Shown: in pieces, positions 8,740-18,209 of the stretch
How the letters are laid out: each line of letters starts with the position of its first letter
Position numbering within the stretch: the first letter of the stretch is position 1
Assembly: GCA_964436125.1 (NCBI GenBank)
Contig: CAYTBT010000004.1
Span: 1 to 64,000 of the forward strand
Source: CAYRFF01 sp964436125
GTDB lineage: Bacteria; Bacteroidota; Bacteroidia; Chitinophagales; Saprospiraceae
Direction of reading: 5' to 3'
Length of the DNA: 64,000 nt
The notes under the pieces: generated by a model
Databases searched by the model: none
What the model was told of the DNA's origin: nothing
The model's input: only the letters and a program-made list of their open reading frames with translations
Translations under genes and position numbers: made by a program

Positions 8740-10164
8740 CTAAAATGCTGCGTGACCCGGATACCGTGGAAATGAAATTACATCGCGGATATTTTTCATC
8801 CCGGTAACAAATTGTACTAGTCGCTCAAAGCCCAATCCAAAACCAGCATGAGGGCTAGTCCCAAATCTCCGTAACTCCAGATACCACCACAAGTCTCCTT
8901 CCGGCACATTCATTTCAGCCATTCGCTTCTTTAAGACATCGAGCCGTTCTTCTCTCTGCGATCCGCCGACAATCTCACCGATTCCGGGAAAGAGAATATC
9001 CATAGCGCGGACCGTTTTATCATCTTCGTTTAAGCGCATATAGAAAGCCTTGATATCCTTGGGATAATCATAGAGAATTACCGGTTTTTTAAAATGCTTT
9101 TCTACGAGATAGCGCTCGTGTTCCGACTGCAGGTCTGTACCCCAGCCCTCGATGAGGTATTTAAATTTTTTCTTTTTATTCTTCTTGGAATTCATGAGGA
9201 TTTTAATGGCATCGGTATAAGAAACTCGTTCAAAGTCATTATTGATACAGAATTCCAGTTTTTCACGCAAGGACATAGGCGAGCGTTCATTCTTGGGAAG
9301 TTGACTTTCTGCTTTTTCAAGTCGCTTGTGAAGGAAATCAAGCTCATCAGGACAGCGCTCGAGGACGACCTTAATCGTGTATTTGAGCAGATCTTCAGCG
9401 AGGTCCATATCATCATGTAAATCACCGAATGCGATTTCCGGTTCAATCATCCAGAATTCAGCGAGATGCCTGGAGGTATTGGAATTTTCAGCGCGGAAAG
9501 TAGGACCGAATGTATAGACGCGGCCCAGGGATTGGGCTCCGGATTCTGCTTCAAGTTGGCCGGAAACGGTAAGAAAGGTCTTCTTTCCGAAGAAGTCGGT
9601 CTCACCTGCCACATCATTTGCGTAAGCTTCCCCTTCCAATGTCGTTACCCTGAACAATTCACCTGCTCCTTCTGCATCTGAAGCGGTAATTATCGGTGTG
9701 TTCATGTAGAAAAAACCGCGATTGTGAAAATATTCATGGATTGCATAAGAAAGATGATGGCGGATTCTGAATACAGCGCCGAATGTATTGGTCCGCGGCC
9801 TTAAATGTGCAATTTTCCGCAGAAATTCAAGGCTGTGTTTCTTGGGTTGTAAGGGGTAATCCTCAGCAGAAGAATGCCCGATAATTTCTACAGATTCTGC
9901 CTGTATCTCGAGGCTCTGCCCTTTACCACTGCTTTCTACGAGCTTCCCCGTCGCTGCAATTGCCGTTCCTGGGTTTAAGGCATTTTTAACTTCATCTGCC
10001 GTATTGTCGCGATCGATAACAACTTGCAGTGTAGCTTGCGCAGATCCGTCGTGCAAGGCTATAAACAGATTATTGCGGAATGTCCGCACCCAACCCTTTA
10101 CCGTGATGATCTCACCTACCGGTTTTTCCTTTATGATATCAACTATCCACCTATGTTCAGCCAT
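8740..10164 (-). CDS. asnS: Asparaginyl-tRNA synthetase
   Basis: This 474-residue class IIb aminoacyl-tRNA synthetase charges tRNA-Asn with asparagine in the cytoplasm. An N-terminal OB-fold anticodon-binding domain covers about residues 15-100 (VKGWVRTFRNNLFIALHDGS). The catalytic core follows, with motif 2 (FRAENSNTSRHLAEFWMIEPE region, near residue 230) and motif 3 (GFGLGFERLVQFVTG, near the C-terminus). The length is normal for the family. It is the first gene after the hairpin repeats and reads on the minus strand, 28 bp beyond batD, so it may be co-transcribed with or simply follow the Bat operon. An exact GCTTMCGCAAAT-type 12-mer lies inside at 9616-9627, encoding EAYAND. Confidence 0.97.
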   Translation of the reverse strand: MAEHRWIVDIIKEKPVGEIITVKGWVRTFRNNLFIALHDGSAQATLQVVIDRDNTADEVKNALNPGTAIAATGKLVESSGKGQSLEIQAESVEIIGHSSAEDYPLQPKKHSLEFLRKIAHLRPRTNTFGAVFRIRHHLSYAIHEYFHNRGFFYMNTPIITASDAEGAGELFRVTTLEGEAYANDVAGETDFFGKKTFLTVSGQLEAESGAQSLGRVYTFGPTFRAENSNTSRHLAEFWMIEPEIAFGDLHDDMDLAEDLLKYTIKVVLERCPDELDFLHKRLEKAESQLPKNERSPMSLREKLEFCINNDFERVSYTDAIKILMNSKKNKKKKFKYLIEGWGTDLQSEHERYLVEKHFKKPVILYDYPKDIKAFYMRLNEDDKTVRAMDILFPGIGEIVGGSQREERLDVLKKRMAEMNVPEGDLWWYLELRRFGTSPHAGFGLGFERLVQFVTGMKNIRDVISFPRYPGHAAF

Positions 10165-10192
10165 AAATCCTTCTTTACTATTTTCTGCAAAC

Positions 10193-11896
10193 TTACTTAT
10201 TGTCCTTTATATACGGAAATTTATCCTTAATCCATTCATCAACCTCTCTCTGCACACCGGAAATATCATCCTCCTTGATTGCTTGTCCATATTGCATTTT
10301 CTGCAATGCTTTCACCAGGGATTGCCACTGCGATGCTACTGCAACATCCGTCTCTTTATACAATTCATTATATAGCCGGTCAGTACCGTATTGTAGGTTT
10401 ATATCTTTTCCGAGGATTCCGAGCGCAGTCTGATTTAAAGCCTTCAGAAGATGGCCTATACCTTCTTTATTTTTGTTCAACATTATAGCTTTATCCGCAG
10501 TTTTTAAGCTTGAATCAATTGTCTGTACCGTATCAATCTCGTATAAATCTTCTAATCCTTCCGGTGGTGCATTCTGTTTTTTAATTCGCTTACGCAAATA
10601 TGCTATGCCGATAATTATTCCCGTGAGAACCAACAAGCCGAATACGAGGTACACATAAAAATTCCCTTGACTTTGTTCTTGTTTCATTGCCGGGAGTGCA
10701 ATATTTTTTCCATAGTGCTTGCCCATGGCAACCGGTAGTGAATAACTTGCTGTGATAATCGTATCGATGTCACCCTGCTCTGAGATATAAGGACTGGCAA
10801 AGTGGAAATGCATGATACCGGTATCTTGTGGTTGAATATAGTACTCAAAGGTTTTCAAGTAAGTAATTCCATCTGTATTTACCGATTTATTGATTTTAGA
10901 TTGTTTCGGTGTCGGATAATTAAGTGGAAATGAAGACTTCAGAATAGGAGCACGTAGGAGACTCGGGTCGCAATTTCCTTGCATCATGACTTTAATCGGG
11001 ATCATATCGTCTGTCGTATAGTTATCGGAAGGCATTACGACCTTAATGGCGGGCTTACCCATAGGAAGCAAGCTGTCGAGTTGATTGATGTTCTGGGGAA
11101 GCACATAAAATTCCAGGGCATCGGAGAGCACTCTGATCGCCTTTAAATTACTACGGAAGAAAGTGAAGAAGCCGTTGTTGCGATTTTGTTTTTCCCCTTG
11201 AACATAGAGCTTGACAACCATGGGATCGATCTTGTAATTGCCCTCGTGGTAGGGGAAAATCGATCTCCAGGCAAGTACCTTTTCCCGGTACACAATACCG
11301 TCTATGGTGTCAATCTGAGTCGGCAGATTAAGATTGAAAGTAGCCCTGAGACAACCATCATAATTACTTTCATGGAGGATGTCGTATTGTTTTACCGCTT
11401 CTGAGTACACGAGTTTATAGCTGAGGACGATCTGTTCACCTTGATAGACGGTGTCCTTGTTTATTTCTGCTATAAGTGCGATGCCTTTCTGCTTTAAATT
11501 ATCGGCAATTCCTTTGCTCTGGTTCTTGTCTTGAGAGACATGGATGAGAAGGGGATTGGATTGGATGCGTTTATTTCCCACCATTATTGAAGCTGGCGGA
11601 ATCTTTATAATCCCTGTTTTTAAAGGGAGCAGGTCAACGCGCACCTCTTTAGATACTGTCTTGCGTCCATTTATGATCCGTACGGAATTGATCTGTGATG
11701 GCCCATTTATAAGGCTAAAATCGAGAAATTCCGGGAGTTGAATGGAGGCATCGGTCTGTCCGTTGAAATGATAGGTAATGCGAGTTACCTGTCCCTTGGT
11801 AATTTTACTCGGTTGTGCAGTAGCAATGAGCCTCTGGCCGTAGCTTACTACTGCAATCCATTGAATGAGAAAAAAAGTAAGGAAAATCTTTTTCAT
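10193..11896 (-). CDS. batD: BatD protein (oxygen tolerance / aerotolerance operon)
   Basis: This 567-residue protein has a signal peptide (to about residue 21, VSYGQ), a long periplasmic region of Ig-like beta domains that starts with the BatD hallmark of a thiol-free repeat pattern (RLIATAQPSKITKGQVTRITYHF), one membrane helix near residues 407-427 (FYVYLVFGLLVLTGIIIGIAYL), and a cytoplasmic helical tail. BatD is part of the Bat membrane complex with VWA proteins BatA/BatB and the MoxR ATPase; the precise function is unsettled but is linked to stress and oxygen tolerance in Bacteroides and Leptospira. It is the last gene of the operon and shares one base with the preceding small BatD-like gene. 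It carries one exact 12-mer motif at 10588-10599. Confidence 0.87.
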   Translation of the reverse strand: MKKIFLTFFLIQWIAVVSYGQRLIATAQPSKITKGQVTRITYHFNGQTDASIQLPEFLDFSLINGPSQINSVRIINGRKTVSKEVRVDLLPLKTGIIKIPPASIMVGNKRIQSNPLLIHVSQDKNQSKGIADNLKQKGIALIAEINKDTVYQGEQIVLSYKLVYSEAVKQYDILHESNYDGCLRATFNLNLPTQIDTIDGIVYREKVLAWRSIFPYHEGNYKIDPMVVKLYVQGEKQNRNNGFFTFFRSNLKAIRVLSDALEFYVLPQNINQLDSLLPMGKPAIKVVMPSDNYTTDDMIPIKVMMQGNCDPSLLRAPILKSSFPLNYPTPKQSKINKSVNTDGITYLKTFEYYIQPQDTGIMHFHFASPYISEQGDIDTIITASYSLPVAMGKHYGKNIALPAMKQEQSQGNFYVYLVFGLLVLTGIIIGIAYLRKRIKKQNAPPEGLEDLYEIDTVQTIDSSLKTADKAIMLNKNKEGIGHLLKALNQTALGILGKDINLQYGTDRLYNELYKETDVAVASQWQSLVKALQKMQYGQAIKEDDISGVQREVDEWIKDKFPYIKDNK

Positions 11897-12387
11897 CAGA
11901 TATGAATAACTTTTATGTCAGGTGGTAATTTTTTCTTTTTCTTTTCTTGTGGATCGGCATTGCGAGGAGCTTGTTTGAGATCATGAGGATCAGTAAGTTT
12001 TTCAATACTTTTCCTATCGGGATAATCAGGATCGGGCAATACCACAAGTTCCATAGATTCTGTACTGAGGGAATCGATATGTACAGCCGGGATGTGAACC
12101 TTACCCACATGAAGTGGTTTAATCAGGAAATTATAGACCTTGGAGGAGCTCATTTTTCCATTGATAATCGTTGTCTGAACGCGCTGAGATGGACGACTTA
12201 TGAGGCAGCTGTCAATATCAGGTGGTGAGAAAGAGCCACGGATATTTTCCAGAGAATATGTCAATCCTACAGAATTCCCCAGGTAGATAGTGTCCTTGCT
12301 CAATTCTGCAGTAAAAGATTGCTGTGCAATTATACTACAAGTCATTGTCAAGGCGATAAAAGTGAGTATAATCTGTCGTGTTTTCAT
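11896..12387 (-). CDS. Small BatD-like secreted protein
   Basis: This 163-residue protein has a signal peptide (to about residue 21) followed by a single Ig-like domain with the same opening as BatD (FTAELSKDTIYLGNSVGLTYSLE) and a lysine-rich tail (QEKKKKKLPPDIKVIHI). It looks like the N-terminal BatD domain alone, without the membrane anchor. It sits between batC and batD with nearly no spacing. A partial duplication of batD is the simplest origin. It may act as an additional periplasmic subunit of the Bat complex, which is an inference from position only. Confidence 0.7.
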   Translation of the reverse strand: MKTRQIILTFIALTMTCSIIAQQSFTAELSKDTIYLGNSVGLTYSLENIRGSFSPPDIDSCLISRPSQRVQTTIINGKMSSSKVYNFLIKPLHVGKVHIPAVHIDSLSTESMELVVLPDPDYPDRKSIEKLTDPHDLKQAPRNADPQEKKKKKLPPDIKVIHI

Positions 12388-12391
12388 GATT

Positions 12392-13177
12392 TTACCATTC
12401 TTTAGTTGACTTAGTGGGACCGCCTTTTTTCCTTATGACTTTCTTCAGAACATCTTCATCTCGGTTCTTCACCATTTCAAGGATGCGTTCTGCCTCGAGC
12501 TTGTTCATCTTGTCCTTGGGCTGAACTTTACCTTGTTGAGAAGTGGCGTTCCCTTTTTCTTGAGAATTTTCTTTTTTATTTTCTTGCTGTTGCTTATTTT
12601 GTCCTTGCTGTTGCTTGTTTTTATCTTGTTTTTCAGAGTTTTGTTGTTGATTTCCTTGCTGTTGTTGTTGTTTCTTGTTTTGTTGCTTGTTCTGATCGTT
12701 GTTTTTCCCGGACTGTTGTTTTTTCTGTTGTTGTTGTTTTAGTTTGAGCAGTTTCTTGGCATAGACATAGTTCTGTCTTATTTCCCGATCATCGGGATTT
12801 ATTCGGAGCGCATTTTTATATGCTTCAACGCTCTGTTTATACTTTTTCAATTTCAGGAAGTTATTCCCCATATTGTAAAAGGCATTGGAGCGGAGGGAGG
12901 GATTGTCGGAAGAATCGATGACATTTTTATATTGTCTGATAGCTTCTTTATGTTTGCCGGACATAGAGAGTGCATTCCCGAGATTATAGTCTGCGTAGAG
13001 ATCATTTGCGGAAGCGGATATATTGCGATACTCACGAGCAGCGGCATCATAATCTCCATTATCATAGAGATTTTCACCTTTTTTCATCTGTTGATACTGT
13101 GCGATTCCACAGACAGGCAGACTGATAAGGAGTGGTAGAATGAGCTTGAAAAATATGGGAATTATCTGCGTTTTCAT
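12392..13177 (-). CDS. batC: BatC, tetratricopeptide-repeat protein with Gln-rich tail
   Basis: This 261-residue protein has a signal peptide (MKTQIIPIFFKLILPLLISL), then about three TPR units (residues ~30-135, for example NLYDNGDYDAAAREYRNI and AFYNMGNNFLKLKKYKQSVE), then a low-complexity Gln/Lys/Asn tract (about 145-215), and an acidic/basic C-terminus with AERILEMVKNRDEDVLKKV. The TPR plus AERIL-type ending is typical of BatC, which interacts with the VWA subunits. It lies 3 bp after batB and 5 bp before the small BatD-like gene. One exact 12-mer motif is at 13004-13015, encoding SASAND. Confidence 0.85.
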   Translation of the reverse strand: MKTQIIPIFFKLILPLLISLPVCGIAQYQQMKKGENLYDNGDYDAAAREYRNISASANDLYADYNLGNALSMSGKHKEAIRQYKNVIDSSDNPSLRSNAFYNMGNNFLKLKKYKQSVEAYKNALRINPDDREIRQNYVYAKKLLKLKQQQQKKQQSGKNNDQNKQQNKKQQQQQGNQQQNSEKQDKNKQQQGQNKQQQENKKENSQEKGNATSQQGKVQPKDKMNKLEAERILEMVKNRDEDVLKKVIRKKGGPTKSTKEW

Positions 13178-13180
13178 CTA

Positions 13181-14182
13181 CTATTTTTTCCGATAATTTT
13201 CGATGTATAAAGCGACAAGAATGAACAGTATTCCTGTAACAAGGAAAAGCCAATAAAAGTTATTTTTAACTTTAAAGTTTTCCATGGCGATGACCTTGGA
13301 ATCGAGCTTGTTCACACGCTCTTTTATATCTTTAATAATGCGACTTCCACTCAAGATATTGTAGGCTGCTCCACCTGTTTTACTTGCAATCTTACGGAGC
13401 AAGTCGGGATTATACCGCGAGATGACAATAGAACCATCGCTATCGTGGAGGAATTGCGAGCCACTATTGGGAGGAGCCGGCAATCTACTGCCTTCTTCCG
13501 TCCCTACACCGATGGGGAAAATCGTAATGCCGGCTTCAGCGGCTTCTTCAGCTGCTTTCACTGCCTCCTGATCAAAGTTTTCTCCATCCGTGAGTAACAC
13601 CATGACTCTCCGTCTCGGTTCAAGGGCTTCTGCGGATTGAATGGCAAGTCTTATTGCCGCGCTGATTGCCGTACCTTGAGTCGAAGCAGTATTTTTATCC
13701 AGGGATTGGAGTACCATTTTAGCTGCGCCGATATCCGTGGTGAGTGGCATCGTAACGTAAGCATGTCCGGCAAATGGAATAATGCTAATCCGTTCTGAGC
13801 CGAGTTCCTCAATGAGATTGGCAGCGAATATCTTGGCGCGAGCAAGTCTGGTCGGCTTGACATCTGTAGCAAACATAGACCGGCTTACATCGACCGCAAT
13901 AAAGACATCCGACACGGCTTTTTTGGCACTTTCTGCTCGCTGGCCATATTGTGGCTGGCTCATTGCAATGATCCAGAAGATAAGAGCACAAGAGATCAAA
14001 ATCGAGGAGATTAAGCTGCGACGCAGGAGAACACGAGGAAGGATTTTCTGCCTTTGTTCTTCATTTGTTCCTATTGACTTTCGTTTCTTCTTCCAGCTGT
14101 ATTGCGACCAGATAATGATTGCTATGCAAGGGATAAGGATCCATAGCAACTGGAGATATTCCGCTTGTGCAAATCTCATCAT
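13181..14182 (-). CDS. batB: BatB, VWA-domain membrane protein
   Basis: This 333-residue protein has two N-terminal membrane helices (about 10-25 and 57-73), a von Willebrand A domain (about 85-290) and a C-terminal helix (about 308-328). The MIDAS motif is intact (DVSRSMFATD, the DxSxS pattern) and the threonine and second aspartate positions are present (TLTTDIGAAK region, LLTDGENF). The start codon overlaps the batA stop by 4 bp (ATGA), showing translational coupling. It pairs with BatA in the membrane-bound Bat complex. Confidence 0.9.
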   Translation of the reverse strand: MMRFAQAEYLQLLWILIPCIAIIIWSQYSWKKKRKSIGTNEEQRQKILPRVLLRRSLISSILISCALIFWIIAMSQPQYGQRAESAKKAVSDVFIAVDVSRSMFATDVKPTRLARAKIFAANLIEELGSERISIIPFAGHAYVTMPLTTDIGAAKMVLQSLDKNTASTQGTAISAAIRLAIQSAEALEPRRRVMVLLTDGENFDQEAVKAAEEAAEAGITIFPIGVGTEEGSRLPAPPNSGSQFLHDSDGSIVISRYNPDLLRKIASKTGGAAYNILSGSRIIKDIKERVNKLDSKVIAMENFKVKNNFYWLFLVTGILFILVALYIENYRKK

Positions 14183-15162
14183 GGCAAAAAGGTTTTAAGA
14201 ATTGTTCTCGATAACAGAAACCACAGGAACAACAAGATAAATGCCGGTATCAGGAAATAATTGTACTTCAGGTCGGCCCTGTTTATTAAGGTAAGCTCCA
14301 TCTCCGTGGTCTCCAGTTTGCCTATTTCATCATAAATTTTCTCCAGTGCATCGCCGGATGTTGCCCTATAATATTTTCCTCCGGTGATATTTGCTATTTC
14401 CCGGAGCTGATTTTCATCTACATTTAAACTATGCAAGCTCTGCCGTGACAAATTTAGTCGCCTCATAATCGGCTTGGACATTCCTATTGTATAGACTTTG
14501 ATGTCGAATTGTGCGGCAAGTTGTGCTGCGGTTATCGGATCTACTTCGTTGACATTATTCTTGCCATCGGTAAGAAGGATAATAATTTTGCTCTTGGACT
14601 TTGATTCTTTTAAGCGGCTTACTGCAGTTGCAATCCCCATTCCGATAGCCGTATTGTCACCGAGCATGCGCGCCTTCATCTTGTCGATAAGTTTCAAGAC
14701 GACTTGATGATCCATAGTCAGTGGGCATTGCGTGAATGCAACACGACCAAATGGTACCAGACCTATCCTATCGTGTGGCCTGCTTTTCACAAATTCCTTG
14801 GCAACGCGCTTTGCTACGGCTATTCTACTCGGATCAAAGTCTTTCTCGAGCATTGAGTGGGAAAGATCCATCACCAGATAAATGTCAATACCTTCCGTAG
14901 TAACTTTCTGTAGAGAATCCGTCTTCTGAGGATTGGCGAGTGCGATAATGGCAAGTGCGAGCGATACAATGAGCACAATGGGCAGATATGGGACAAGATA
15001 AGTCCTCCAGCTTGCATAAGCCTTTTTTTTCACCGGTCCCGGAACACCATAGCGCGGCGCTGATTTCTGCGATCGATATCGGACATAGACCAGCCATCCC
15101 AGCAATAGCAAGCCGAGAAATGCCCAGGGGAATACCCATTTTATGTCGCTGAAGTCCATCAT
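14179..15162 (-). CDS. batA: BatA, VWA-domain membrane protein
   Basis: This 327-residue protein has membrane helices near residues 10-26 and 56-74, a VWA domain with MIDAS DLSHSMLEKD (DxSxS) and LLTDGKNN, and a C-terminal helix near 300-320 (YFLIPAFILLFLWFLL). It is the closest paralogue of the downstream BatB. It overlaps the stop of the preceding gene by 4 bp. Together with MoxR, DUF58 and BatB it forms the conserved core of the Bat locus. Confidence 0.9.
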   Translation of the reverse strand: MMDFSDIKWVFPWAFLGLLLLGWLVYVRYRSQKSAPRYGVPGPVKKKAYASWRTYLVPYLPIVLIVSLALAIIALANPQKTDSLQKVTTEGIDIYLVMDLSHSMLEKDFDPSRIAVAKRVAKEFVKSRPHDRIGLVPFGRVAFTQCPLTMDHQVVLKLIDKMKARMLGDNTAIGMGIATAVSRLKESKSKSKIIILLTDGKNNVNEVDPITAAQLAAQFDIKVYTIGMSKPIMRRLNLSRQSLHSLNVDENQLREIANITGGKYYRATSGDALEKIYDEIGKLETTEMELTLINRADLKYNYFLIPAFILLFLWFLLSRTILKTFLP

Positions 15163-16142
15163 TCTTCTTCCGATTTATCATCTGCCATTGCCATAGTATA
15201 TGACGTTGGTTCTTTTCCATCATTTTTCAATCGCTCCACCGTCCGATAGCCAAATTCCAGCATCGATCGATGAAATTCCTCTTCCGGCTGTGCACGCGCA
15301 AATTTTACGAGATCGGCCATGCGCAAGAAGTTGCTTAATTGGCCGAGATGTGCTGTATAAATCCCGGCGCGCCTCATATATGTTATTATTTCATCGGTTG
15401 TACTTTCAAGTGCATTAAAATGAAATGTTTTTCCGAGGAATTCACGGATAATATGGGTGAGTTCTGACTGATATTCATCTGTTTTACCTTGTTCAATAAG
15501 CTGTTTATCCGCAAGTCTCTTTAATCGCTCCAATGCAATTGTATGTGGTGGAATCGGTGGCGGAGCAGGTTCAGGAAGAACTTCTTCCGGGATTGCTTTC
15601 TTCTTTTTAAAATATCGATAGAGGAGATAAATCACGACTAGAGCAATGATAATGCCGCCGATAAGCATCAGAAGCCGGGACAGGGGATAAGGCATCCTAT
15701 AGATATCTTTCAGATTATTGGGGCCGGAAGCAGGTGCTTGTCCTTGCTGCACATGGACTACAATAGAATCTGTGGTGAGTGTGTCGATACGACCATTTGC
15801 CTTAAGGCGGATAGAAATAGGTGGTATTGCATGCCGGCCGGCATCCCAGCAGGTAATTGTATAATCTTTATAGCTTAAATAGCCTTTGTCTGTCTTTTTA
15901 TGTGTCAAGAAAGACTCGTTTATAATCTCCCAGCCACCTGAGGTGAGTGGGTCGGCATTAATTTTAATCTCGTCGGATTTCAAGCTGTGATTGAGGCCGA
16001 TACGGAGGTTCTGCTGGCTTCCGACGAGCATTGAAAGGCTGTCAATGCGCATAAAAACCGTCGGTCCTTGTGCTTGACACAAGTGCATTGTAAAGCATAA
16101 AAGGAATATGCTGATGGATTTTATGGCTATTTTCCTTTTCAT
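15159..16142 (-). CDS. BatD-like membrane protein between DUF58 and batA
   Basis: This 327-residue protein has a signal peptide (to about residue 24), a beta-rich periplasmic domain (to about 140), a single membrane helix (about 154-172, LLMLIGGIIIALVVIYLLYRYF), a Pro-rich linker (EPAPPPIPPH) and a cytoplasmic helical domain. The architecture matches the conserved protein found at this position in Bacteroidota Bat operons, distantly related to BatD. It overlaps both neighbours by 4 bp. Its function is unknown; a scaffold role with the VWA proteins is plausible from context. Confidence 0.7.
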   Translation of the reverse strand: MKRKIAIKSISIFLLCFTMHLCQAQGPTVFMRIDSLSMLVGSQQNLRIGLNHSLKSDEIKINADPLTSGGWEIINESFLTHKKTDKGYLSYKDYTITCWDAGRHAIPPISIRLKANGRIDTLTTDSIVVHVQQGQAPASGPNNLKDIYRMPYPLSRLLMLIGGIIIALVVIYLLYRYFKKKKAIPEEVLPEPAPPPIPPHTIALERLKRLADKQLIEQGKTDEYQSELTHIIREFLGKTFHFNALESTTDEIITYMRRAGIYTAHLGQLSNFLRMADLVKFARAQPEEEFHRSMLEFGYRTVERLKNDGKEPTSYTMAMADDKSEEE

Positions 16143-17017
16143 CGATTTCTCTGCTTAAAGAATTGTAAAAGTGGTCCGATATATTCTTCACCGAGTTTTA
16201 ATCGCAGATAGTCGCCACCGGCAGAACGGAATAGTTCAGTCAATTCTGCTGTCTTGGACTCATATCTCTCTCTGTGTGATTTTCTGACCTCTTTGTCCGA
16301 GGTGTCAACCATATATTTTTCTCCACTTTCCTTGTCTTGTACAGGGAGCAAGCCTACCCGTGGCAATTCTTCATCCCAGGCATCGGAAAATTGAATGCCG
16401 ATTAAGTCGTGTCGCTTGGCGAGGATGCGTAGCGGATCTCGATATGTTTCACTATCCATATAAAAATCGGAGAGGAGAAAGACAATAGCTCTTTTCTTCA
16501 GGAAATTATTGGCGTATTTTAAGGCGTGTTTTATGTGTGTCGCTCCACCACGCGCCGGATGATTGACGAGCTCGCGGATAATTCTGAGGATGTGTTTTTT
16601 CCCCTTCTTCGGCGTGATAAAACGATGAATTTTATCGGAAAAAAGCAGCATTCCCACTTTGTCATTATTTTCCAATGCAGAAAAGGACAACACGGCGCTT
16701 AATTCAGTCATCATCCCTATTCTTCCTTCTTCCATAAGACCCGTATATGTGCTCCCACTGACATCGACGATAAGTAATACCGATAATTCACGCTCTTCCT
16801 CAAATACCTTGACATGCGGCTGTGATGTGCGTGCTGTGACATTCCAGTCAATGTTCCGCACATCATCTCCGTAAGTATATTCACGTACCTCGCTGAATGA
16901 CATCCCACGCCCCTTGAAGGCAGATTGATAACCACCGGAAAAGAGCTGCGTGCTCAAGCCTTTAGTTTTAATCTCAATCTTCCGTACTTTTTTAATCAAT
17001 TCACTTGTTTCCATCAC
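16139..17017 (-). CDS. DUF58 (VWA-like) cytoplasmic protein of the Bat operon
   Basis: This 292-residue protein has no membrane helix. The DUF58 signature lies at about residues 37-60 (GRGMSFSEVREYTYGDDVRNIDWN), and the VWA-like fold carries a MIDAS-like DVSGST at about 90-95. DUF58 proteins almost always sit next to MoxR ATPases, which are thought to remodel or activate VWA partners. The start overlaps the preceding gene by 17 bp and the stop overlaps the next gene by 4 bp. Confidence 0.9.
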   Translation of the reverse strand: MMETSELIKKVRKIEIKTKGLSTQLFSGGYQSAFKGRGMSFSEVREYTYGDDVRNIDWNVTARTSQPHVKVFEEERELSVLLIVDVSGSTYTGLMEEGRIGMMTELSAVLSFSALENNDKVGMLLFSDKIHRFITPKKGKKHILRIIRELVNHPARGGATHIKHALKYANNFLKKRAIVFLLSDFYMDSETYRDPLRILAKRHDLIGIQFSDAWDEELPRVGLLPVQDKESGEKYMVDTSDKEVRKSHRERYESKTAELTELFRSAGGDYLRLKLGEEYIGPLLQFFKQRNR

Positions 17018-18209
17018 GCATCAAGTCTTTTAAAGGATGAAACCATCGATATTCTCCCTTCAATGTTGCATAAGGTATATAAAATGAACGCCAGCCAAAG
17101 TTTTTATCAGCTTGTGAAACAAAGATAAAGCCCGATCTGCTGAATAAAATATGGTCAAAGTTTAGTTGCTCAATAAATCCGGCTTTCTGTGGCTCAAGCT
17201 CTTTTAAACCGCGCTTTACTTCCGCAGATTTCTGAGTGATAAATCCCTGCATATCAAATCTCCGCTTGAATACATCTTCCGTTCTTATAATGCGATGCTT
17301 TTTCCGCGACCAATTAATGCCATATAGCACTTTTTTACCATCGTTTTTATGAATAATTACAAGAAAACTCAGAATTTCTTCTCCGACATGAAAAGGAATG
17401 ATTTCCGTCTCTACGACAAATCCCATCCGCATTGTCTTCTCATCGATATCCGCCTTCCAGCTTGTAAAATGTGCCAGAATTTCATCGTAAATGAACTGTA
17501 GTGCTTTCCCCATCTCGCGTGGCTTGATAAAATGTACATAAGCCTGTGACTTATCCTCACACAAGACTTCCATTTGAAGTGTGGTACTATTAACATCATC
17601 AACACACTGTTTGATAGCTACTGCAAGCGAATTCTTTCTGATAAGATTCTCTTTTTCAGGTATAAGTGATTTATATGTATTCAGATACAAGGAATCGCTA
17701 AGCCTAAATACACTATATGAATTTTTCAGGCGGTTGTATATCGTTCCTTTATATGTATATGGATCTATCTGCTTTACGCAAATGTCGGCACGGGAATAAT
17801 GACAGGTATGGATATCTTTCTCAAGTCTCTTGCCATATCCGATCGGTAGTACACGCATCCTTCTACGTTCACTATCTATCCAATATGCATACCTTGGCTT
17901 CCGTGAATCAGCGCGATAAAGGAAAAAGCCGGTAGGTTCTCCTTTCTGATTAAATTCTATGAGCTGTGCCACCTTTTCTTGCTTAACACCATGGAGAAGA
18001 TGTGCTTTTTCACCTTTTAATTGCCATATCCCATGGATGGAATCCCCCGATGTCCGTATAGCAATTTTAAAAGGGACACAATGATTGAAGATTCCCTGGT
18101 ATTTCAGAATTTCTGCACTACTATTCCGGTTCAGCCAGGTATTATAATCTTGAGCTGAACAGCATAAGGTAAGAAATACCAGAACCGTGGATAGGGAGAA
18201 TTTTATCAA
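17001..18209 (-). CDS. Secreted protein of unknown function inside the Bat operon
   Basis: This 402-residue protein starts with a signal peptide (MIKFSLSTVLVFLTLCCSAQ). I do not recognise the mature part. It is rich in beta-prone and basic residues, with repeated Tyr/Lys/Arg segments and no membrane helix or catalytic motif I can identify. It lies between moxR (4-bp overlap) and the DUF58 gene (17-bp overlap), so it is clearly co-translated with the operon. This position is not part of the core Bat set, so it is probably a lineage-specific insertion. A near-match of the 12-mer motif is at 17771-17783. Confidence 0.7.
   Translation of the reverse strand: MIKFSLSTVLVFLTLCCSAQDYNTWLNRNSSAEILKYQGIFNHCVPFKIAIRTSGDSIHGIWQLKGEKAHLLHGVKQEKVAQLIEFNQKGEPTGFFLYRADSRKPRYAYWIDSERRRMRVLPIGYGKRLEKDIHTCHYSRADICVKQIDPYTYKGTIYNRLKNSYSVFRLSDSLYLNTYKSLIPEKENLIRKNSLAVAIKQCVDDVNSTTLQMEVLCEDKSQAYVHFIKPREMGKALQFIYDEILAHFTSWKADIDEKTMRMGFVVETEIIPFHVGEEILSFLVIIHKNDGKKVLYGINWSRKKHRIIRTEDVFKRRFDMQGFITQKSAEVKRGLKELEPQKAGFIEQLNFDHILFSRSGFIFVSQADKNFGWRSFYIPYATLKGEYRWFHPLKDLMRDGNK

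Noticed and set aside
12533..12742. Leu/Phe-rich frame opposite batC
   Set aside because: It is the antisense reading of the Gln/Lys repeat tract in batC.
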